Part shown: piece after piece, positions 16,310-19,973 of the stretch
How positions within the stretch are numbered: the stretch's first letter is position 1
Layout: each line of letters starts with the position of its first letter
NCBI GenBank assembly: GCA_015485755.1
Contig: WFTD01000005.1
Location: 1 to 19,973 of the forward strand
Length of the DNA stretch: 19,973 nt
Reading direction: 5' to 3'
DNA from: Patescibacteria group bacterium
Lineage (GTDB): Bacteria; Patescibacteriota; Patescibacteriia; S139-126
Notes under the pieces: model-generated
Seen by the model: only the letters and a program-made list of their open reading frames with translations
Database searches by the model: none
Told to the model about the DNA's origin: nothing
Program-made: the position numbers and the translations under genes

Positions 16310-17224
16310 ATGGCAGTTAAATCAATCAAAACAAAAAATTTAGTATGGCACAATGTGCTGGAGCTTGACAGCGATTCTTTGCAATGGCTGAAGAAAGAAT
16401 TTAATTTCCATTCTTTGGCTATTAAGGATTGCCAAGGTGATTTGCAGCACCCCAAGGTTGATTATTATAAGGGGTATGTTTTTTTAGTGGTTCATTTTCC
16501 GGAAATCGATCACAAAAACAATATTATCAGAACATTGGAGGTTGATATTTTTGTTGGCAAGAATTTTGTTATCACAATTCAAAAACAAAAAAACAAATCC
16601 CTTAATAATATTTTTTATCGTCTCACCACTAACATTTATGCTCGTAATTATTTTATGAGTGAAGGCTCGGCATTTTTTTTGTATAGAATTTTAGATGAAA
16701 TGTATCGTAAATTTAGCACTGTAACTCGGTATGTTTATGCTAAAATTGACGAAACTGAGAGGCAGATTTTTGGTGATGAAACAACCGCTTCTATCAAACG
16801 TTTAGCTGATTTGAGAAGAATGGTATTGAAACTGCGTCTTATGCTTGACCCGCAAAAGGTAGTTATTAGCTCTTTGCAAAGGGCTAAGGTTGATTTTTTT
16901 CCGTCAGAGGTTGAACTTTATTTTGAGGATATTAGCGATTTTTTTGAAAAAATATGGGCAATTTTAGAAAACCAAAAAGACCTGGTTGATGGTTTGTATG
17001 ATACAAATGAATCTATGCTGTCTTACCGTATGAACAGAGTGATTCAAGTTTTGACTATTTTTTCAGTAGCAATGCTTCCTTTGACTTTATTAACTGGTTT
17101 TTATGGAATGAATATTCCTTTGCCGTGGGCCAACCATCCTTTGGTGGTGTATAGTATTTTTATATTGTTGATTTTGGCGATAATTGGGGTGATTGTGTAT
17201 TATCGCCGCCGTAATATCATTTGA
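16310..17224 (+). CDS. corA: CorA-family divalent metal transporter
   Basis: CorA proteins are pentameric Mg2+/Co2+ channels of the inner membrane. The 304-residue protein has a large cytoplasmic alpha/beta domain (about 1-235, with the long helix near LADLRRMVLKLRLMLDP), then two C-terminal membrane helices. The selectivity motif GFYGMN places Gly-Met-Asn at 266-268. The outer loop reads IPLPWANHP and lacks the acidic residue of the MPE-type loop in well-studied CorA proteins. It ends with a basic tail (YYRRRNII). It lies 3 nt after gyrB and stops with TGA. Confidence 0.93.
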   Translation: MAVKSIKTKNLVWHNVLELDSDSLQWLKKEFNFHSLAIKDCQGDLQHPKVDYYKGYVFLVVHFPEIDHKNNIIRTLEVDIFVGKNFVITIQKQKNKSLNNIFYRLTTNIYARNYFMSEGSAFFLYRILDEMYRKFSTVTRYVYAKIDETERQIFGDETTASIKRLADLRRMVLKLRLMLDPQKVVISSLQRAKVDFFPSEVELYFEDISDFFEKIWAILENQKDLVDGLYDTNESMLSYRMNRVIQVLTIFSVAMLPLTLLTGFYGMNIPLPWANHPLVVYSIFILLILAIIGVIVYYRRRNII

Positions 17225-17245
17225 TTTTTAAATTGACTTTTCCCC

Positions 17246-17274
17246 TTGATTTTTATTTTATTTTGTTGTACACT
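17246..17274 (+). promoter_or_regulatory. Promoter of the secE-nusG-rplK-rplA operon
   Basis: TTGATT (17246-17251), 17 nt, TACACT (17269-17274, 4 of 6 consensus). Transcription would start near 17281, the first base of the hairpin at 17281-17302. An alternative -35 TTGACT at 17233 has no good -10 at the right distance. Confidence 0.45.
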
Positions 17275-17280
17275 CAAATT

Positions 17281-17302
17281 AAGACCCCGCCGCAGGGGTT
17301 TT
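17281..17302 (+). other. GC-rich hairpin at the probable 5' end of the secE operon mRNA, or a corA terminator
   Basis: AAGACCCC (17281-17288) pairs with GGGGTTTT (17295-17302) through one G-U pair, with the loop GCCGCA. It stands out in an AT-rich spacer. Because the predicted transcription start falls on its first base, it may be a 5'-terminal stabilising hairpin. As a terminator for corA it is imperfect, since only four T follow the G run and they are part of the stem. Confidence 0.55.
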
Positions 17303-17345
17303 AAAAAACTTGATTTTTTATAGAAAATAGCTAACTTTAGCCAAA

Positions 17346-17531
17346 ATGGTAAACAAAATTACCCAATATTTTATTGATGCAAAGGCTGAGCTCAAAAAAG
17401 TCACTTGGCCAACCAAAAAAGAGGCTATCAACTCTTCAATTTTGGTTATTGTCATATCAATCTTGACAGCGGCTTTTTTGGGGGCGGTTGACTACCTTCT
17501 TAATTTGATTTTGGAAAGATTGGTTTATTAA
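17346..17531 (+). CDS. secE: Preprotein translocase subunit SecE
   Basis: SecE clamps SecY in the inner-membrane protein-export channel. The 61-residue form is the minimal single-helix type. An amphipathic N-terminal helix (ITQYFIDAKAELKKVTWPTKKEA) carries the family hallmark KKVTWP, and one membrane helix follows (about 29-55, SSILVIVISILTAAFLGAVD). It is followed 9 nt later by nusG, the standard neighbour. The tRNA-Trp and rpmG genes that often precede secE are absent here. Confidence 0.96.
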   Translation: MVNKITQYFIDAKAELKKVTWPTKKEAINSSILVIVISILTAAFLGAVDYLLNLILERLVY

Positions 17532-17540
17532 ATTAAAATT

Positions 17541-18086
17541 ATGTCAAAACAGCCAATTAGCAACAAACCACGTTGGTACGTTCTCCATACTTATTCTGGC
17601 TATGAAGAAAATGTTGCTCGTAATTTAAGGCAAAGAATTGAATCTATGGATATGGAAGATAAAATTTTTGATGTGATGATTCCAACTGAGACTAAAATCA
17701 AAATAAAAAATGGTAAGCGTAAGGTGGTCAGGGAAAAGATATTTCCTGGTTATGTTTTAGTCAAGATGATCGTTACTGATGATTCTTGGTATGTGGTGCG
17801 CAACACACCCAATGTCACTGGATTTATTGGCACTGGTAATATCCCCACTCCAATTTCAGAGGAAGAGATAAAACAATTACAAAAAAGAATGGGGGTGGAA
17901 GAGCCTAAATACAAGATTGATGTCAGCAAAGATACCCCTGTGCGGATTGTTGATGGACCTTTCAAGGATTATGAGGGTAAAGTGGCTGAAGTAGATGAGG
18001 CTCGCGGCAAAGTTAAGGTTCTTGTATCTATGTTTGGTCGTGAAACACCTGTTGAGCTTGACTTTTTACAGATAAAGAAATTATAA
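17541..18086 (+). CDS. nusG: Transcription elongation/antitermination factor NusG
   Basis: NusG bridges the RNA polymerase clamp and links transcription to Rho or ribosomes. The 181 residues comprise the NGN domain (about 10-115: RWYVLHTYSGYEENVARNL, EKIFPGYVLVKM, NTPNVTGFIG) and a C-terminal KOW domain (about 125-181: VRIVDGPFKDYEGKV, ending ELDFLQIKKL). No large insertion is present. The length is typical. It lies between secE and rplK as in most bacteria. Confidence 0.97.
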   Translation: MSKQPISNKPRWYVLHTYSGYEENVARNLRQRIESMDMEDKIFDVMIPTETKIKIKNGKRKVVREKIFPGYVLVKMIVTDDSWYVVRNTPNVTGFIGTGNIPTPISEEEIKQLQKRMGVEEPKYKIDVSKDTPVRIVDGPFKDYEGKVAEVDEARGKVKVLVSMFGRETPVELDFLQIKKL

Positions 18087-18122
18087 TAGCAAAAGTTTTT
18101 AAGATTTTAAACAGCAAAAAAT

Positions 18123-18554
18123 ATGCCAAAGCAAGTAAAAGGACAAATAAAATTACAGATTCCAGCTGGCCAAGCCAATCCAGCCCCGCCAGTAGGACCA
18201 GCTTTGGGTCAGCATGGGGTTAACATTCAGGAATTTTGTACCAAATTTAATGAAGCAACTCAGGACAAAAGAGGTGATATTTTGCCGGTAGTTATTACGG
18301 TTTATGAAGACCGCTCCTTTGATTTTATTGTCAAAACTCCGCCAGCGGCAGAGCTTTTGAAAAAAGCAGCTGGAATTAAAAAAGGTTCCAGCAGTCCTTT
18401 GAAGGATAAAGTGGGAGTAGTAACCAAACAGCAGATTGAAGAAATAGCCAAGATTAAGATGCCTGATTTGAATGCTAAAGATTTAGAAGGAGCGATGAAG
18501 ATTATTGAGGGTACGGCTAGACAAATGGGTTTGGTGATCAAAAAAGATGAATAA
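18123..18554 (+). CDS. rplK: 50S ribosomal protein L11
   Basis: L11 forms the GTPase-associated centre with 23S rRNA. The 143-residue protein starts MPKQVKGQIKLQIPAGQANP with the proline-rich PPVGPALGQHGVNIQEF motif. It ends with the RNA-binding C-domain (KTPPAAELLKKAAGIKKGS; KMPDLNAKDLEGAMKIIEGTA, the latter split by helix positions). Length and motifs are normal. It starts 36 nt after nusG and precedes rplA with a structured spacer. Confidence 0.97.
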   Translation: MPKQVKGQIKLQIPAGQANPAPPVGPALGQHGVNIQEFCTKFNEATQDKRGDILPVVITVYEDRSFDFIVKTPPAAELLKKAAGIKKGSSSPLKDKVGVVTKQQIEEIAKIKMPDLNAKDLEGAMKIIEGTARQMGLVIKKDE

Positions 18555-18577
18555 TAATTTCGCAATTAATAATTAAC

Positions 18578-18608
18578 TGTGGGAGACCGGATGGTCGTTA
18601 TTACCACT
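18578..18608 (+). promoter_or_regulatory. Probable L1-binding feedback site in the rplK-rplA spacer
   Basis: GTGG (18579-18582) pairs with CCAC (18604-18607). Inside, GACC (18585-18588) and GGTC (18593-18596) form a hairpin with loop GGAT. This leaves an asymmetric internal loop, 2 nt on the left and 7 nt on the right (GTTATTA). A GTGGGAG...ACCAC element with an asymmetric loop in front of rplA resembles the 23S rRNA mimic by which L1 represses its own mRNA. The pairing is seen directly; the L1 role is inferred. It ends 8 nt before the rplA start. Confidence 0.5.
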
Positions 18609-18616
18609 TAAAATGT

Positions 18617-19297
18617 ATGAAAAGAGGAAAAAAATACAACAACGCTCTCAAATTGATTGATAAAAATAAAGAATATTCATTGGATGAGGCTTTAGAGCTT
18701 CTGCCTCAGACATCTACTACTAACTTTGATTCTACCGTAGAGGTTCATATTAAGCTGGGTATTGATCCCAAAAAAAGCGATCAGCAAGTGCGAACTACTG
18801 TTACTTTGCCGCACGGCACCGGAAAGAAAAGGCGAATTGCTGTTTTTGCTGAAGGCAAAGCAGCTGATGATGCCAAGGCCGCTGGGGCAGAAGTAGTAGG
18901 CGGTGAAGATTTAATTGAGGAAATAAAAAGAACTGGCAAGACGGATTTTGATATTGCCTTAGCAACACCAGATATGATGAAACATTTGGCCAAGATCGCC
19001 CGTATTTTAGGTCCTAGAGGGTTGATGCCCAATCCCAAAGCTGATACAGTTACCCCTGACATTAAAAAAGCAATGGAAGATTTGTCCAAAGGCAAACAGG
19101 AGATCAAGAATGACAGAAGCGGGAATATCCATGTGGGCATCGGCAAGGTTAGCTTTCCCAAAGAGCAGCTAAAAGAAAATTTTCTAGCTTTGCTAGAAGC
19201 TGTCAGGCAAGCAAAGCCAGAGGAGGCCAAAGGAACCTATATTAAATCTATCACCCTAACCACAACCATGGGACCGGGAATCAAGGTAAAGGTGTAA
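18617..19297 (+). CDS. rplA: 50S ribosomal protein L1
   Basis: L1 forms the mobile stalk at the ribosomal E site and is usually also a translational repressor of its operon. The 226-residue protein begins MKRGKKYNNALKLIDKN and carries the motifs VEVHIKLGIDPKKSDQQVR, TVTLPHGTGK, LGPRGLMPNPKADTV and GIGKVSF. ATG 18617 is chosen over ATG 18613, which is in another frame and gives no L1 sequence. Length is normal (about 225-235). It is the last ribosomal protein gene in the window: rplJ and rplL do not follow. Confidence 0.97.
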   Translation: MKRGKKYNNALKLIDKNKEYSLDEALELLPQTSTTNFDSTVEVHIKLGIDPKKSDQQVRTTVTLPHGTGKKRRIAVFAEGKAADDAKAAGAEVVGGEDLIEEIKRTGKTDFDIALATPDMMKHLAKIARILGPRGLMPNPKADTVTPDIKKAMEDLSKGKQEIKNDRSGNIHVGIGKVSFPKEQLKENFLALLEAVRQAKPEEAKGTYIKSITLTTTMGPGIKVKV

Positions 19298-19383
19298 ATC
19301 GGCGTTTTTTAATCGCAGGAAAATTGATTTTATCATTAGGGGTTTGTTTGGATTTGTTCTAAATTGAATTTGTTATTTAAAAA

Positions 19384-19390
19384 AAGGAGG
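19384..19390 (+). promoter_or_regulatory. Strong Shine-Dalgarno site with a TTG start
   Basis: AAGGAGG lies 7 nt before TTG 19398-19400. It decides the start of the last gene, whose frame has no ATG near the beginning. It is the only full SD motif in front of a gene in the window. Confidence 0.8.
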
Positions 19391-19397
19391 CATTGTT

Positions 19398-19880
19398 TTG
19401 ACAGTAAACAATTCAGATCAGTTGTTAGTTATTTTGTACAGCCATGATATTAATAACGAAGAGTTTTATCATGGCTTTGAAAGGACGCATGATGATGATT
19501 GGAATTGGCGTAGGCTAACTTTGAATGATTATGGTAGTCTGACGGATTATGAGATTGAAAGGCTGAAAAGCGATGATTTGTTGATTTTTGAGTTGAAACA
19601 CAACCAAACAGAGAAAAGCCTGCTGGTTATCCCAGAGACAGTCAAAGTAAAGCGACTTTCAGACAAGGTAAGAAAACCAATCTATTTGCAGGAAAAAAAT
19701 GTTATTATTGCCAAAGTGGCAGGTGGAGAAGTTAGTCTTGTTTATACCAATTTTCTAACGGAGGACATAGAACAGCAAGTAAATGTAGTGGAAGTTTTTG
19801 TTTCAACTGCTGTTAAAATAGAGGATGTTGACAATATCCTTGCTATTATTGGTAGACAAGTTTTCCCTCATATTATTTGA
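19398..19880 (+). CDS. Hypothetical protein, 160 residues, TTG start
   Basis: Not recognised. The start is TTG 19398 with AAGGAGG 7 nt upstream. The protein is soluble, acidic and without cysteine, signal peptide or membrane helix. The N-terminal third is rich in Asp, Glu, His and Trp (SHDINNEEFYHGFERTH, then DDDWNWRRL). The middle is probably beta-rich (DDLLIFELKH; KSLLVIPETVKVKRL) and the C-terminal part alternates strands and helix (VNVVEVFVSTAVKIED). It follows rplA after a 100-nt gap, where rplJ-rplL often lie, and ends 8 nt before a strong terminator. It may be read through from the ribosomal operon or have its own promoter; none is convincing in 19298-19397. Confidence 0.8.
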   Translation: MTVNNSDQLLVILYSHDINNEEFYHGFERTHDDDWNWRRLTLNDYGSLTDYEIERLKSDDLLIFELKHNQTEKSLLVIPETVKVKRLSDKVRKPIYLQEKNVIIAKVAGGEVSLVYTNFLTEDIEQQVNVVEVFVSTAVKIEDVDNILAIIGRQVFPHII

Positions 19881-19888
19881 TTGTTTTG

Positions 19889-19908
19889 CCCCCATTTTGG
19901 GGGTTTTT
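19889..19908 (+). terminator. Intrinsic terminator after the last gene
   Basis: CCCCC (19889-19893), loop ATTTT, GGGGG (19899-19903), then five T (19904-19908). It sits 8 nt after the TGA stop at 19878-19880 and is the best-formed + strand terminator in the window. Confidence 0.85.
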
Positions 19909-19925
19909 ACTACCTTATCAGGAAA

Positions 19926-19972
19926 CCCCACACGATTGAGCTTGGTGAATCACCAAGCGAATGAGTGTGGGG
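19926..19972 (+). other. Two-tier hairpin with an internal loop fitting tandem G-A pairs, at the window edge
   Basis: The outer arms CCCCACAC (19926-19933) and GTGTGGGG (19965-19972) and the inner arms GCTTGGTG (19940-19947) and CACCAAGC (19951-19958) are perfect 8-bp helices. The terminal loop is AAT. Between them the two 6-nt sides GATTGA (19934-19939) and GAATGA (19959-19964) face each other as GA/AG, U-U, U-A, GA/AG, the order expected for tandem sheared G-A pairs in RNA. The opposite strand would give C-T mismatches. It may be a structured RNA, a leader, a terminator whose T run lies outside the window, or a dispersed repeat. Confidence 0.65.
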
Positions 19973-19973
19973 A

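Noticed and set aside
17225..17345. tRNA-Trp or rpmG before secE
   Set aside because: The spacer is 121 nt, mostly A/T, with no cloverleaf and no open frame resembling L33.
18781..19230. 149-residue minus-strand open frame opposite rplA
   Set aside because: It is antisense to L1 motifs and has no ribosome or promoter signals. It is a frame shadow of codon bias.
19298..19397. Promoter or rplA terminator in the 100-nt spacer
   Set aside because: TTGGAT/TGTTAT (19348-19376) has the right spacing but a poor -10, and the T run near 19306 has no real stem. Nothing is supportable except the SD motif.
1..19973. CRISPR array, insertion sequence, phage or toxin-antitoxin system
   Set aside because: No regularly spaced repeats, transposase, integrase or toxin-like pair is visible. 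The window is housekeeping apart from four unrecognised genes.

Overview
The window is a gene-dense, AT-rich stretch of bacterial chromosome made almost entirely of housekeeping genes. All genes lie on the + strand except one small hypothetical gene. The standard code is used: TGA serves as a stop for corA and for the last gene. Several features point, by inference, to a small-genome bacterium of the Candidate Phyla Radiation (Patescibacteria, Parcubacteria-like): compact single-domain proteins, a shortened ATP synthase delta subunit, near-total absence of Shine-Dalgarno (SD) motifs, a helicase-nuclease followed by a DUF721/DciA-like gene, and very small spacers. No rRNA, tRNA, insertion sequence, phage gene or CRISPR array is visible.

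Layout. (1) 1-6462: tail of a small membrane protein, then a complete F1Fo ATP synthase operon in the order atpB-E-F-H-A-G-D-C (a, c, b, delta, alpha, gamma, beta, epsilon). (2) 6483-6511: a bidirectional terminator separating atpC from a convergent 109-residue hypothetical gene. (3) 6848-7007: a divergent promoter region. It serves the hypothetical gene leftward and, rightward, a 995-residue UvrD-family helicase fused to a PD-(D/E)XK nuclease with an Fe-S cysteine pattern, followed by a DUF721/DciA-like gene. (4) 10356-17224: a promoter and an operon of a four-helix membrane protein, pheS, pheT, gyrB and corA. (5) 17246-19297: a promoter, then secE-nusG-rplK-rplA, which links the Sec translocon, transcription elongation and the ribosomal stalk/L1 region, with a probable L1 feedback site before rplA. 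(6) 19398-19973: an unrecognised 160-residue gene with a strong SD and a TTG start, its own terminator, and a two-tier hairpin running to the window edge.

I do not see a clearly new multi-gene system. The best leads are: the edge hairpin, whose internal loop fits tandem G-A pairs only on the + strand; an AtpE with a second carboxylate in place of the sodium-ligand glutamine; an almost G/C-free leader before atpE; and the fact that the only two genes with SD-like motifs are both unrecognised.
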